NCBI RefSeq assembly: GCF_005577435.1
Contig: NZ_CP040396.1
Location: 2,918,501-2,982,500 of the forward strand
From: Paenibacillus algicola
GTDB taxonomy: Bacteria > Bacillota > Bacilli > Paenibacillales > Paenibacillaceae
Reading direction: 5' to 3'
Length of the DNA stretch: 64,000 nucleotides
This document shows positions 51,145-59,918 of the stretch, piece after piece; positions within the stretch are counted from its first letter, which is position 1; the number at the start of each line of letters is the position of its first letter. The translations under genes were made by a program, and so were the position numbers. The notes below the pieces were generated by a model. It did not search any database. It saw only the letters and a list, made by a program, of their open reading frames with translations, and was not told the DNA's origin.

Positions 51145-52005
51145 ATGAAGCTGGGAGTTAGCTCGTACAGCCTGTTTCAGGCCATGAATGCCGGACATAT
51201 GAATATTCTGGAGGCGATAGACTGGGTAGCCGAGAATGGCGGAGAGCATATTGAGATCGTACCGGGACTCGGCTTCAGCTTTGAGGAGCAGCCGGAGCTC
51301 GAGGAGAAGCTGATCAGCAAGGCGAAGTCTGCAGGTATTGAAATTTCGAACTATGCGATCGGCGCTAATTTCTTGACCGATACGGAAGATCAATATGAAG
51401 CAGAAATTGCCCGGGTCATCTCCGAGGTGGATCGCGTTCACCGCCTGGGAGCAAAGCTGATGCGCCATGACGTGGCTTCCCGTCAGGACACATCAATAAG
51501 GAATTTTAATCAGGACCTGGAGCGGATCGCTGCAGCCTGTCAACGGATTGCAGACCATGCCAGAGAATACGGTATTACGACCAGCCTGGAGAACCACGGC
51601 TATTACGTCCAGGCCAGCGACCGCGTGCAAAGTGTGATCCATGCCGTAAATCGGGACAATTTCAAGACCACGCTGGATGTCGGCAATTTTGTCTGTGTGG
51701 ATGAAGATCCACTGACTGCCGTGAACAACAATCTGCCCTATGCTTCTATGGTGCATATAAAGGATTTCTACGTCCGTCCTGCTCACCGCAATCCCGGAGA
51801 AGGCTGGTTCAAGAGCGCAGGCGGCCGCTATCTCCGCGGTGCCATCGCCGGTCAGGGGGATCTGGATATGGTTGAAATCATTCGCAGCATTAAATCTTCC
51901 GGCTACGATGGCTTCTTGTCCATTGAATACGAAGGCATGGAGGAGTGCACCAAAGGCACCCGAATTGCCCTTCACAACGTCAAGCGGATTTGGAGCGAGG
52001 TCTAG
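51145..52005 (+). CDS. Sugar phosphate isomerase/epimerase, second
   Basis: A 286-residue protein of the same family. Motifs SLENHGYYVQ, TLDVGNFVCVDEDP, VHIKDFYVRP and LSIEYEGMEE carry the metal ligands. GAGGAG precedes ATG by eight bases. Third gene of the operon, 29 bp after the second. The pair plus dehydrogenase suggests sequential steps on one sugar. Confidence 0.9.
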   Translation: MKLGVSSYSLFQAMNAGHMNILEAIDWVAENGGEHIEIVPGLGFSFEEQPELEEKLISKAKSAGIEISNYAIGANFLTDTEDQYEAEIARVISEVDRVHRLGAKLMRHDVASRQDTSIRNFNQDLERIAAACQRIADHAREYGITTSLENHGYYVQASDRVQSVIHAVNRDNFKTTLDVGNFVCVDEDPLTAVNNNLPYASMVHIKDFYVRPAHRNPGEGWFKSAGGRYLRGAIAGQGDLDMVEIIRSIKSSGYDGFLSIEYEGMEECTKGTRIALHNVKRIWSEV

Positions 52006-52012
52006 TGTACTG

Positions 52013-52056
52013 GAAACAGCCGTTCAGGGGATATCCCTTGAACGGCTGTTGTTGTT
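52013..52056 (+). terminator. Terminator after the sugar operon
   Basis: AACAGCCGTTCA/TGAACGGCTGTT with loop; the T run is interrupted (GTTGTTG). Confidence 0.65.
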
Positions 52057-52069
52057 AGATCTCAAGCCT

Positions 52070-52987
52070 TTACTTCCAAGCAGCCGGGTGGTCTTCCTTC
52101 ACCATGCCTATCTCCACGGCTCTCGCGTTCGACTTCACCTGCTCAATGCTCTTACATCCCGGTATTACGCAGCTGACTGCGGAGTGCTGCAAACACCATG
52201 CCAGAGCCCATTCTGCCATCCCCACGCCATCCGGCACTTCAGAGCGCTGGATCTGCTCCACGAGACGCAGCTTCTTATCCATCTCTTCCCGTTCATGATT
52301 CTTGCGCACATTGTCTGTAAAGACCGCTCCCGGCTTGTATTTGCCGCTTAAATATCCGCTCGCCAGCGGAACCCTTGCCAGTACACCCAGGTCTTGCCGC
52401 TGACAGGATGGGAACACTTCCTGCTCCGGCGCTTGATCAATGCGATTATAAATCACTTGAATCGCTTTTGCGTTCACATCGGTAGCCTTATCCGTCTGGT
52501 ACACATTTTGGTTGCTGCCGATCGAAATGCCCAAATTGCGAATGCTCCCGGCTTGAACCTGCTTATCCAGCATCGTCCACAGGTCATCATGATTAAATAC
52601 CTCATCCGAACCGGAATGGAATTGGTACAAATCAATGTAGTCCGTGTTCAACGCTCGCAAGGATTCCTCAAGCTGGGTACGGATCTCATCCACACTCCAT
52701 GCGTTTTCCCAGTGGTCATGCCACCGATGACCGAATTTGGAAGCAATAACCCAATCCTCCCGGCGGTCTCGCTTCAAAAAATCACCGATGAACCGTTCTG
52801 ACATATGATGCGGACCGTAGCACTCCGCCGTGTCAATCAGATTGATTCCCAGGTCCTTTGCACAGCCCAGAATGCCATCCACATCCTTTTGGCTGAAATC
52901 TTTTCCCCAATCGCCGCCAAACTGCCAGGTGCCTACGCCCACGACGGATACTTTAAGCTCTGTACGCCCTAATCTTCTGTATTTCAT
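52070..52987 (-). CDS. Aldo/keto reductase
   Basis: A 305-residue NADPH-dependent oxidoreductase with the catalytic tetrad visible: Asp and Tyr in LIDTAECYG, Lys in IASKFGH, His in LYQFHSG. C-terminal IPGCKSIEQVKSNA binds NADPH. GAGAGG precedes ATG. Single gene; natural substrate unknown. Confidence 0.93.
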   Translation of the reverse strand: MKYRRLGRTELKVSVVGVGTWQFGGDWGKDFSQKDVDGILGCAKDLGINLIDTAECYGPHHMSERFIGDFLKRDRREDWVIASKFGHRWHDHWENAWSVDEIRTQLEESLRALNTDYIDLYQFHSGSDEVFNHDDLWTMLDKQVQAGSIRNLGISIGSNQNVYQTDKATDVNAKAIQVIYNRIDQAPEQEVFPSCQRQDLGVLARVPLASGYLSGKYKPGAVFTDNVRKNHEREEMDKKLRLVEQIQRSEVPDGVGMAEWALAWCLQHSAVSCVIPGCKSIEQVKSNARAVEIGMVKEDHPAAWK

Positions 52988-53101
52988 CCTGAGCCTCTCA
53001 CTCCTTATGAGGATAGTTTGCCATACTGTTAACGCTTTCTATCCTATCAAATCTATGAGCAGCGCTGCAAACGTTCCCAGAGTGAGAAGCCGTCCCTGTC
53101 C

Positions 53102-54445
53102 TTAATCAAAATCTCTGATCGGCTTCAACCCGGCGAAGCTTAATATTCCAAGAACCGACAGCAGCAGTCCGATGATCAGCAGCGTTGGAGCCGGGCCGTA
53201 AAGATCGGCTGCAAAGGCAGACAGGGCCAGCCCCGCTGGCGGCAGGACACTGGTCAGGGAGCCCAGAATGCCAAAGGCACGACCGAGCATATCCGGCTGA
53301 ACCCGCAGGCGAAGCAGGATTTGCACCAGCAGCGTTGCAAAGGCAAACATGAACCCCGCCGCAAAGATGAGGAGCACGGAAATGACCAGACTGCGGCTAA
53401 AGGTCATCAGCACGAACACGGGACCCAGTGAGAAAATGCCCGCAAAGATCAGCCAGCCGCGCCGGCGAAGCCGTTGATCCAGCGTCAGAATGAGAAAAGA
53501 TCCCGTCAGGTAGCCTACCGGAAAGGCGGCTTCAATCAGGCCAAAGCCCGCTGGATTCACCTTCCACACTTTAACGGCTACAACCTGAATGAGCATGAGA
53601 CAGGAGGTAAAGAACAGCATCAGGGACGGAGACAAAATCATGACAGCCCGCGCGGCAGCATCGTTTTTCATGAATTGAAGACCGCTCCACATCTCGCTGA
53701 GCAGCTTTTTGCGCGGTGGATGGCTCTTACAGTTCAAGGACTCCTGTACCGGGTCTGGCGGAGCAGCAAGCTCCTCTCCCTCTCCCGCCCTTATGCCCTG
53801 ACGCTCCCTTGCTGCGATATAGGCTCCTGCCTGTGAGATCAGGATGGCTGACAAAATGAAGGTAAAGCTGTCCACCCAGATCGCAGCCACGCCTCCGAAC
53901 CACGTAATGACAACACCACCCAGTGCCAGGCCGCTGACACGCGCAATGTTCTCCATAATGTTGACCAGGCTCGTAGAGCGCTGGATCTGGTCCTGCCCGG
54001 CAAACCGAACGAGAGAGGTCTGCATCGAGGGAGAATGAAAAAGCCCGGATACCGCTGTCATTCCAACAAGAATCAATACCGCAAAGGTAAGCTGCGGCGC
54101 CAGCCCGATCACCAGGGCAATGCCTGCCGTGCACAAGGCTCGCAGCAGATCTGCTGCTGTCATCAGCCGAATCCGGTTACTCCGGTCCGACACGGTTCCT
54201 GCTACCGCCCCGAATAAAAGCGAGCTTAGCATGTAGATGCCCATCACCAATGACATCATCCTGGCACTGCCTGTCGTTTCCAGAATCCACAGACTCAGCG
54301 CAATCGACTGAAATCCATTGCCAAACACACTCAGAGAATAGCCGGACAGAAGCAGCAAAAAGGGCCGGTTATGCCATAGTGAGGCACTGCTTGCAGACGA
54401 CCGCACGGCGCTTTCTGCTCCCGGCTGTTTCCACTCAGCTTGCAT
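53102..54445 (-). CDS. MFS transporter (MFS_3 / EntS-like)
   Basis: A protein of 447 residues with 12 membrane helices, of the MFS_3 type (FLLLSGYSLSVFGNGFQSIA at the start; GAVAGTVSDRSNRIRLM as motif A loop). This type includes the enterobactin exporter EntS and macrolide exporters. GGGGGA precedes ATG by six bases. A LacI-type operator lies 18-35 bp upstream of the start codon, so it belongs to the regulon of the adjacent LacI gene. Confidence 0.88.
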   Translation of the reverse strand: MQAEWKQPGAESAVRSSASSASLWHNRPFLLLLSGYSLSVFGNGFQSIALSLWILETTGSARMMSLVMGIYMLSSLLFGAVAGTVSDRSNRIRLMTAADLLRALCTAGIALVIGLAPQLTFAVLILVGMTAVSGLFHSPSMQTSLVRFAGQDQIQRSTSLVNIMENIARVSGLALGGVVITWFGGVAAIWVDSFTFILSAILISQAGAYIAARERQGIRAGEGEELAAPPDPVQESLNCKSHPPRKKLLSEMWSGLQFMKNDAAARAVMILSPSLMLFFTSCLMLIQVVAVKVWKVNPAGFGLIEAAFPVGYLTGSFLILTLDQRLRRRGWLIFAGIFSLGPVFVLMTFSRSLVISVLLIFAAGFMFAFATLLVQILLRLRVQPDMLGRAFGILGSLTSVLPPAGLALSAFAADLYGPAPTLLIIGLLLSVLGILSFAGLKPIRDFD

Positions 54446-54462
54446 ATGAGTTCCCCCTTTCC

Positions 54463-54480
54463 GACTTAATCGTTTAAGCT
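54463..54480. promoter_or_regulatory. LacI-type operator before the MFS gene
   Basis: GACTTAATCGTTTAAGCT is nearly palindromic, with a central CG, and differs from the perfect site at 58034-58051 by two bases. Confidence 0.65.
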
Positions 54481-54525
54481 TAAGCGCTAAAGCAAGCCGA
54501 AGCGCGTCGGCTTCGGCTCCTTCCT

Positions 54526-55503
54526 TTAAGTCAAAGAAATCGTTATATATTGCTTGAAGGGCTGCTTTTCCGCGTGTCCGTCCGTGACCGTCTCCTCCGC
54601 CATACTCCCGCTCTGGATGTAATGCTTGATCAGTTCCAGAGCAGCCGCAAGATGAGGCTGACCCGTCTCCATCTGCAGGGTCCTCACTTCAGGCGGAAGC
54701 AGCTGTGGATAGCCGCTTGTGCACATAACCGTTAGCTCCAATTGCAGCTCCCGGCTCAAGCCCAGCAGAGGCAGTGCCGCAAATTCGTTGATTACGACGC
54801 CTTGATGACCTTGAAACCGCTCCAGAAAGCGTGGCAGCTCCTTCTCATTCTCGGTATCCAGCACAAAAATATGATCTCGCTGAAAGCCAGAAGCAGAAAT
54901 CATCTCCTGGTTCAGCTCTTCATTCACCCGTGTACCCATAATCAGGAAGCCACCTCCTGCTGCCTCTCCGACCTGCTCTCTCCACCGCTGAAAGGCAGCG
55001 GGATAATCCAGAACCACCTTGTGGAACAAAGGGTCCTCGATGATGCTGTCAAGCAGAACGACGGGGACACCGCGATGAAAGTGAACCGAGATGTCTGGAA
55101 AGACCTCTTTTTTCACATCGACCAGCAGCACGCCGTCAATCTCACGCTGCTGGATAATATCAAGCTTCGGCTGATCGGCGTCTACACCCATCACGAGCAA
55201 ATGATATCCTTCTGCCTTGCACAGGGCTTCCATCCGCTCGCATAGCGCTCCATAATATAACTGTTTCCACTGGCTGTCATTGTCGCTGCGGCTGTAGAGC
55301 AGAGCGAGCATGCCTGATTTACCTTTCACCAGCGACCTGGCTGTAAGGCTGGGAACATAATGAAGCCGCGAAGCAATTTCCTGCACCCGCTGCCTCGTTT
55401 CTTCTGATATACTTTGCCCCGGGGCTTTATTGAGGATATAACTAACTGTAGCAACCGACACCCCGGCTTCCCGGGCAATATCCTTCATTGTAAATTTTCT
55501 CAT
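54526..55503 (-). CDS. LacI-family transcriptional regulator
   Basis: A 325-residue repressor. The N-terminal HTH (KFTMKDIAREAGVSVATVSY) with hinge helix YVPSLTARSLV precedes a sugar-binding-type domain (about 60-310). It follows the two esterase genes on the same strand (16 bp gap) and probably autoregulates through the operator in front of them. The inducer is unknown. Confidence 0.93.
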   Translation of the reverse strand: MRKFTMKDIAREAGVSVATVSYILNKAPGQSISEETRQRVQEIASRLHYVPSLTARSLVKGKSGMLALLYSRSDNDSQWKQLYYGALCERMEALCKAEGYHLLVMGVDADQPKLDIIQQREIDGVLLVDVKKEVFPDISVHFHRGVPVVLLDSIIEDPLFHKVVLDYPAAFQRWREQVGEAAGGGFLIMGTRVNEELNQEMISASGFQRDHIFVLDTENEKELPRFLERFQGHQGVVINEFAALPLLGLSRELQLELTVMCTSGYPQLLPPEVRTLQMETGQPHLAAALELIKHYIQSGSMAEETVTDGHAEKQPFKQYITISLT

Positions 55504-55519
55504 TGGTAAGCATGCACCT

Positions 55520-56680
55520 CTACGGACGCCATCCTTTCACGCTGCATTCCAGCCTCATATCATGGTCCCATGTAATACGGCGGAAGGGCAGCTCTTCTCC
55601 TGCAGGTCCTGCTTCATGATACCCCAGATCGGTGTGAATCCGGAAGCGGACTCCCATACCCTTGGGCAGCTTGAATGTGCCGCCGAATACGCCGGCCGAG
55701 ATTCGGGGAACCGCCAGCTTCCCGATCCATATCATATCCTTCGCCGGCGTTCCTGGCGGAACCTTAATCGACAGTTCAACCTGCACCCGCTCCCGGGCGT
55801 CATGGCTGTATCGTTTATCCCGCTTTGGCAGGCCCGTACGAGCCCATGGAGGCTCACCCTCACTCTCACAAGCCGGCGTACCAAATAGATAAAGCAACGG
55901 CAAATGCACCCGCTCAGCCCAATCCTGCTCTGTATGGGCGGCATACGGCCACTCCCGGTACACCAGATCGTGATCCTGCTGAAACCCGAGCTCCACCAGC
56001 TCATCAGCGACGGAACGTACATGCCGAACCAGAATGTTATCCTCAATGCCTCCGATATCCATCCATATGTTCACGTTTGGCCGGTGCTCATAGCGAATGT
56101 AGAAGCGCGTCTCCTCCAGCGTATTCAGCTCCAGGCGGTAAAAATACGGTGATAGAATGCCCAGCTTGGAAAATACATCCGGATTGCGAAAGCCCAGATG
56201 GTAGGTGACCAGCCCTCCCATAGAAGAGCCCATGAGCGCGGTATTGTCTCTGTCCGAAAGCGTGCGATACCTGGCGTCTATAAAAGGCTTCAGCTCCTGA
56301 ATCAGGAACTGCTCGTAGCGCTCGCCCTCACAGTGAATATCCGAGGCCCCCGGAATCCTTCCGCCCTGCAGCGGAAAGCTGTATTCGTGACTCCGGGCCT
56401 CTCCCCGGTTATCGATCCCGACGATCAGAATTTCCTGCAGCCGCCCCTCGGCAATAAGGCGGTCTGTCGTTTCATGCATGTGCCAGGAAGTGCCGGACAT
56501 CGGATTGGGATCGAACAAGCCCTGTCCGTCATGCATATATAGCACCGGATACCGAAGTTCCTCCTCTTCGCAATAGCTTGGGGGTAGATACACGCGGATG
56601 CTCCGCGAATGTCCCAGGACAGACGATTCAAAGTCAGGAATAATCTCCAGCCGATGATCCAAAAATGCTGCTTTGCTCAT
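55520..56680 (-). CDS. Alpha/beta-hydrolase esterase (Esterase D / IroE-like), second
   Basis: A 386-residue putative esterase. RYPVLYMHDGQGLFDP, the nucleophile elbow MGSSMGGLVTYHLG and a late His (WPYAAHTEQDW) form the catalytic set. About 90 C-terminal residues make an added beta domain with WDHDMRLECSVKGW, similar to a carbohydrate-binding fold. It overlaps the upstream esterase gene by 47 bases. No signal peptide, so cytosolic. Substrate may be a sugar or siderophore ester. Confidence 0.85.
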   Translation of the reverse strand: MSKAAFLDHRLEIIPDFESSVLGHSRSIRVYLPPSYCEEEELRYPVLYMHDGQGLFDPNPMSGTSWHMHETTDRLIAEGRLQEILIVGIDNRGEARSHEYSFPLQGGRIPGASDIHCEGERYEQFLIQELKPFIDARYRTLSDRDNTALMGSSMGGLVTYHLGFRNPDVFSKLGILSPYFYRLELNTLEETRFYIRYEHRPNVNIWMDIGGIEDNILVRHVRSVADELVELGFQQDHDLVYREWPYAAHTEQDWAERVHLPLLYLFGTPACESEGEPPWARTGLPKRDKRYSHDARERVQVELSIKVPPGTPAKDMIWIGKLAVPRISAGVFGGTFKLPKGMGVRFRIHTDLGYHEAGPAGEELPFRRITWDHDMRLECSVKGWRP

Positions 56681-57995
56681 GCTCCCACTCCTCTACTTGA
56701 AAATGAAGGCGCCTGGGCTCACACGTATTGAATTCCCGGTAGCTGTCCGCCTTTTCATGAACGCCAAAGCCTTTCGAAATTTTCACCTGAAAATAAAGGT
56801 CCCGCGGCAGCAAATAGCGGCCATAATAAAGCCCCTCTCCAGCTCGCGGAATTTCAAAACCGCAGTGAATGGAATCATCCCTTATAGTAGAATGCGGCAC
56901 GGTCACGGTCACTTCCACTTCGACGAGCTCGGTGTGCCCAGCAGCAATCTCAACCGAAAAGGACTCCGCAATGCCGCCATAGTGGATCCGTACCTGCGCT
57001 GCTCCCTGCTGAAGCGGGATGACCGCCCCGTCGCTCTTTACCTCCAGCATCTCCGGCGGCTCGGCCTGGTATCGCGCATGCAGCAGCGTCATCTGAAATC
57101 CACTGGTATACTGTGCCTTCGGATGAAGATGAAAGCCTTTCTCCTCAAGGACAATCTCCTTCCGTCCCGGAAGCTCCAGCGAAACCGGCTGTCCCAGGTC
57201 ACCAAAGAAATAGAGCAGCGGGCAAGCTGCACGCTGCCGCCATGCACTCTGGGTGTGTGCCGCCGCCTCATCCACCAGAAACATCAGATCCTTCCCGGGC
57301 TGAAATCCAAGCTCAATCAGCTCATCAGCGAACTGACGAACCTGACTCACCATGAACGTTCCCTCCACTCCCCCGATATCCAGCCAGACCGACACCGGCG
57401 GCTTCTCCTCATATCGGCGATACATATTCATTTGGCTGACAGGGGGCTTCCCGCCAGCCTCTCCCTGTTCATTTACGAGGGTGTGCACGAGAAACGGAGA
57501 CATCAGTCCGATCTTTCCGAATGAATCCGGCCGGTGAAAGCCAATGTGATAAGAGACGAGCGCTCCTGCGGAAGACCCCAGCAGGGCGGTATGCTCCGGT
57601 CCCGTGCGTGTGCGGAAATCCCGGTCGATCCGCGGCATGACTTCAGAGATCAGAAACTCCTCATAGGCCTCTCCCTTGCACTCAGCATGGAAGATGTCCT
57701 TGACGCCCGGGTTATCATGAAAATACTCCGACACACGCTGATGGGTCACTGAGGATACCGCAACGATGATGATCTCCTCCATGACTCCTTGAGAGATCAA
57801 CTCCTCCGCCGTGAGGTGTAGATCCCAGGAATCTCCACGCTCATCCCCGGCAAACATATGCTGTCCGTCATGGACATACAAGACAGGGTAATGGCGGTCG
57901 TCCTCCTTCTCATAAGAAGGAGGCAGATATACAAAAATATCCCGGCTGTTATGAAGGCTTGATGAGTACATGTCTTTCAACGTGATGATGGGCAT
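56634..57995 (-). CDS. Alpha/beta-hydrolase esterase, first
   Basis: A 453-residue paralogue of the next gene, with HYPVLYVHDGQHMFAG, the nucleophile LGSSAGALVSYHIG and a late His in EAAAHTQSAW. It has an extra C-terminal region of about 170 residues with CBM-like beta segments. ATG 57995 follows GGAG by eight bases. It is the first gene behind a perfect LacI-type operator. No signal peptide. Confidence 0.85.
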   Translation of the reverse strand: MPIITLKDMYSSSLHNSRDIFVYLPPSYEKEDDRHYPVLYVHDGQHMFAGDERGDSWDLHLTAEELISQGVMEEIIIVAVSSVTHQRVSEYFHDNPGVKDIFHAECKGEAYEEFLISEVMPRIDRDFRTRTGPEHTALLGSSAGALVSYHIGFHRPDSFGKIGLMSPFLVHTLVNEQGEAGGKPPVSQMNMYRRYEEKPPVSVWLDIGGVEGTFMVSQVRQFADELIELGFQPGKDLMFLVDEAAAHTQSAWRQRAACPLLYFFGDLGQPVSLELPGRKEIVLEEKGFHLHPKAQYTSGFQMTLLHARYQAEPPEMLEVKSDGAVIPLQQGAAQVRIHYGGIAESFSVEIAAGHTELVEVEVTVTVPHSTIRDDSIHCGFEIPRAGEGLYYGRYLLPRDLYFQVKISKGFGVHEKADSYREFNTCEPRRLHFQVEEWEHEQSSIFGSSAGDYS

Positions 57996-58033
57996 AAGAC
58001 ACACTCCACTCTCATTATACTGGGGTCCAAGTC

Positions 58034-58051
58034 GACTTAAACGTTTAAGTC
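58034..58051. promoter_or_regulatory. LacI-type operator before the esterase operon
   Basis: GACTTAAACGTTTAAGTC is a perfect 18-bp palindrome with the central CG typical of LacI-family operators, 39 bp upstream of the first esterase. Confidence 0.75.
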
Positions 58052-58111
58052 ATCATTTATTTGCAGTTTAGCCGCCCGTATAGCTTCTGTCAAGGATAGG
58101 TTTGGCTTCCA

Positions 58112-58148
58112 TATAAAAAGACAGCCCTCTCTTTGAAAGGACTGTCTT
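58112..58148 (-). terminator. Terminator after the small export protein gene
   Basis: AAGACAG/CTGTCTT with an inner CCTTT/AGAGG-type extension, then TTTAT on the minus strand. Confidence 0.65.
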
Positions 58149-58178
58149 GCCATGTATTTATCGAAAACAGCTGTGATC

Positions 58179-58643
58179 TTATCCACGAAACGACTGGAAC
58201 CAGTCAACCCCGTACATGGATGCCAGCGTAAATACAAGACTCCACAGCGCCAGGCTTATCGTCATCCATATTAATGCCAGGTGCTTCTTGGCCCCGAACA
58301 CAATCGCGATGAATATCGCAATATGCGAGCCGATCAGCAGCGGACCCAGCAAGGACAAGCCCGGCAGGCCGTACTTGTTCCAGAGTGCAATCGCTCGATC
58401 ACTTTTCTTGTTTGGCTTACCCAGAGCCTCTTTCTTTGCCGCTCTCCACTGCCGGATTTTGTCGAAGAACACCACCAACCCATACACCGTGGCCAAATTC
58501 CCAAGAAAAGCCATCGTCCCGGTCAACACCGGATTCAAGCCGGCTAAAATGCCGAGCGGGATTACTGCAGCAATCTCGATCCAGGGTACCGCCCCCATAA
58601 GAAACACAAGTATGTATTGCCAAGCCTCACCAAAAAAATCCAA
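58179..58643 (-). CDS. Small multidrug-export family membrane protein (PF06695 type)
   Basis: A 154-residue protein with four or five membrane helices. GAVPWIEIAAVIPLGILAGL (about 18-37) and GPLLIGSHIAIFIAIVFGA are characteristic. The start is TTG 58643, behind GGGGGAACGAAGC. The name of the family is historic; export activity is not established. Confidence 0.85.
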   Translation of the reverse strand: MDFFGEAWQYILVFLMGAVPWIEIAAVIPLGILAGLNPVLTGTMAFLGNLATVYGLVVFFDKIRQWRAAKKEALGKPNKKSDRAIALWNKYGLPGLSLLGPLLIGSHIAIFIAIVFGAKKHLALIWMTISLALWSLVFTLASMYGVDWFQSFRG

Positions 58644-58709
58644 GCTTCGTTCCCCCCTTCATGCTGTCTCTATTGTAACCGGAGCCCGCCGTTAATTCCA
58701 AGGCAGAAT

Positions 58710-58752
58710 CTAAATAACCGCCGCCCCTTAAAGGGGACAGGCGGTTATTTAT
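58710..58752. terminator. Terminator after the azoreductase gene
   Basis: TAAATAACCGCC/GGCGGTTATTTA with inner CCCC/GGGG. Confidence 0.75.
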
Positions 58753-58772
58753 ACTCCAGCGTGTTTTTCAGA

Positions 58773-59396
58773 TTAGAAGCTTGCAGCTGCCTTCTTCGCA
58801 CGCGCTACGCCATCAGCAACCAGGGCTTCTGCCTGATCCCGCATTTGGTTGTGGCCTTCGACGACGATAAACTCAAAGTTATGAACTCCGAAAAAGGACA
58901 GCATGTTCCGCATATAATTCAAAGACATTTCACTGGCCGCAGCCGGACCCTCGGAGTACATACCACCACGGGCATTGATCAATGCCACCTTCTTGTCCGG
59001 GATCAGGCCGACCGGCCCAGTCTCGGTATAGTTGAAGGTCTTGCCCGCTTGTGTAATGTAGTCCATATAAGTGTGCAGTACCGCAGGAATACTCAGGTTC
59101 CACAGCGGAAAACCGAAGACCACCTTGTCTGCAGCCAAAAATTGATTAATATATTTATCGGATACAGCGACGGCTGCCTGCTCACCCGGTGTCAGCTCCA
59201 TGCCATGGACTGCTTTATAGTTTCCGTTGATCATGTCGGAATTCAAATATGGCAGCTCTTCCTGAAACAGGTCCAGCTCGATGATCTCATCCTCGCTATG
59301 GGTCGCTTTGTAGCTCTCCAGAAATGCTTCGTACAGCTTCACACTCACCGCTGCATCTCCGCGGTCATTGGCTTTAACAAATAATACAGTACTCAT
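58773..59396 (-). CDS. azoR: FMN-dependent NADH-azoreductase
   Basis: A 207-residue flavodoxin-fold quinone/azo reductase. LFVKANDRGDAAVSVKLYEA at the N-terminus (partial), FGFPLWNLSIPAVLHTYMD at the FMN site, and LINARGGMYSEG are typical. GGAGGGA precedes ATG. Cytosolic; protects against quinones. Confidence 0.92.
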   Translation of the reverse strand: MSTVLFVKANDRGDAAVSVKLYEAFLESYKATHSEDEIIELDLFQEELPYLNSDMINGNYKAVHGMELTPGEQAAVAVSDKYINQFLAADKVVFGFPLWNLSIPAVLHTYMDYITQAGKTFNYTETGPVGLIPDKKVALINARGGMYSEGPAAASEMSLNYMRNMLSFFGVHNFEFIVVEGHNQMRDQAEALVADGVARAKKAAASF

Positions 59397-59485
59397 GGAA
59401 TTCCCTCCGCCTTCTCTATTCGTATTAACTTTTAGTAAGCAACTTTAAACTTTATTCTAATCAGGAATGGCTGTCCATGCATCGG

Positions 59486-59834
59486 CTAAAAGGCTGATTT
59501 ATGGCTTGCGTCTATCCCCAAAGGTCTTAGGACTATACTTAGGTCTATGTAGCGAGAAACGGGGCCTGCTTCATCCTGACTCAAGCTGCGCTCTTCCTCC
59601 CTGACGTGTCCCTTCACGTAGCTGGCGCGGAGCGACAACCGCAAATCATCCTCTATAAACAGCGATAACTGCTGCAACCCGAAGGCTTCTCCAATGCACT
59701 GGACAGCCTTAGCCGGCAATCTCTGCATATCCTGCAGGTCCGTTCAGCTGCTGAATGACATGGTTCAGCTTCGCATACAGCCTCCAGCAGCTTGTAGAGC
59801 ACATGATCCAGTATCGGCTTCATCTCGTTCATGC
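59486..59834 (-). pseudogene. Frameshifted gene relic
   Basis: Three frames supply one coherent protein: MNEMKPILDHVLYKLLEA, then (shifted) YAKLNHVIQQLNGPAGYAEIAG, then (shifted again) AKAVQCIGEAFGLQQLSLFI and a further 60 residues to a stop. No single frame covers the region, and no good binding site is seen. The parent family is not recognised; a GAF-like sensory domain is only a guess. Confidence 0.5.
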
Positions 59835-59861
59835 TGTCCACCAGGAAGCAATGTCAGACAG

Positions 59862-59898
59862 CGAAAAAAAAACGGCAGGGACCTTCAGGCCCTGCCGG
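59862..59898 (-). terminator. Terminator after the Na/Pi cotransporter gene
   Basis: CGGCAGGG/CCCTGCCG with a nine-T run on the minus strand. Confidence 0.9.
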
Positions 59899-59918
59899 CA
59901 GATTAAAATCGAACTGCA

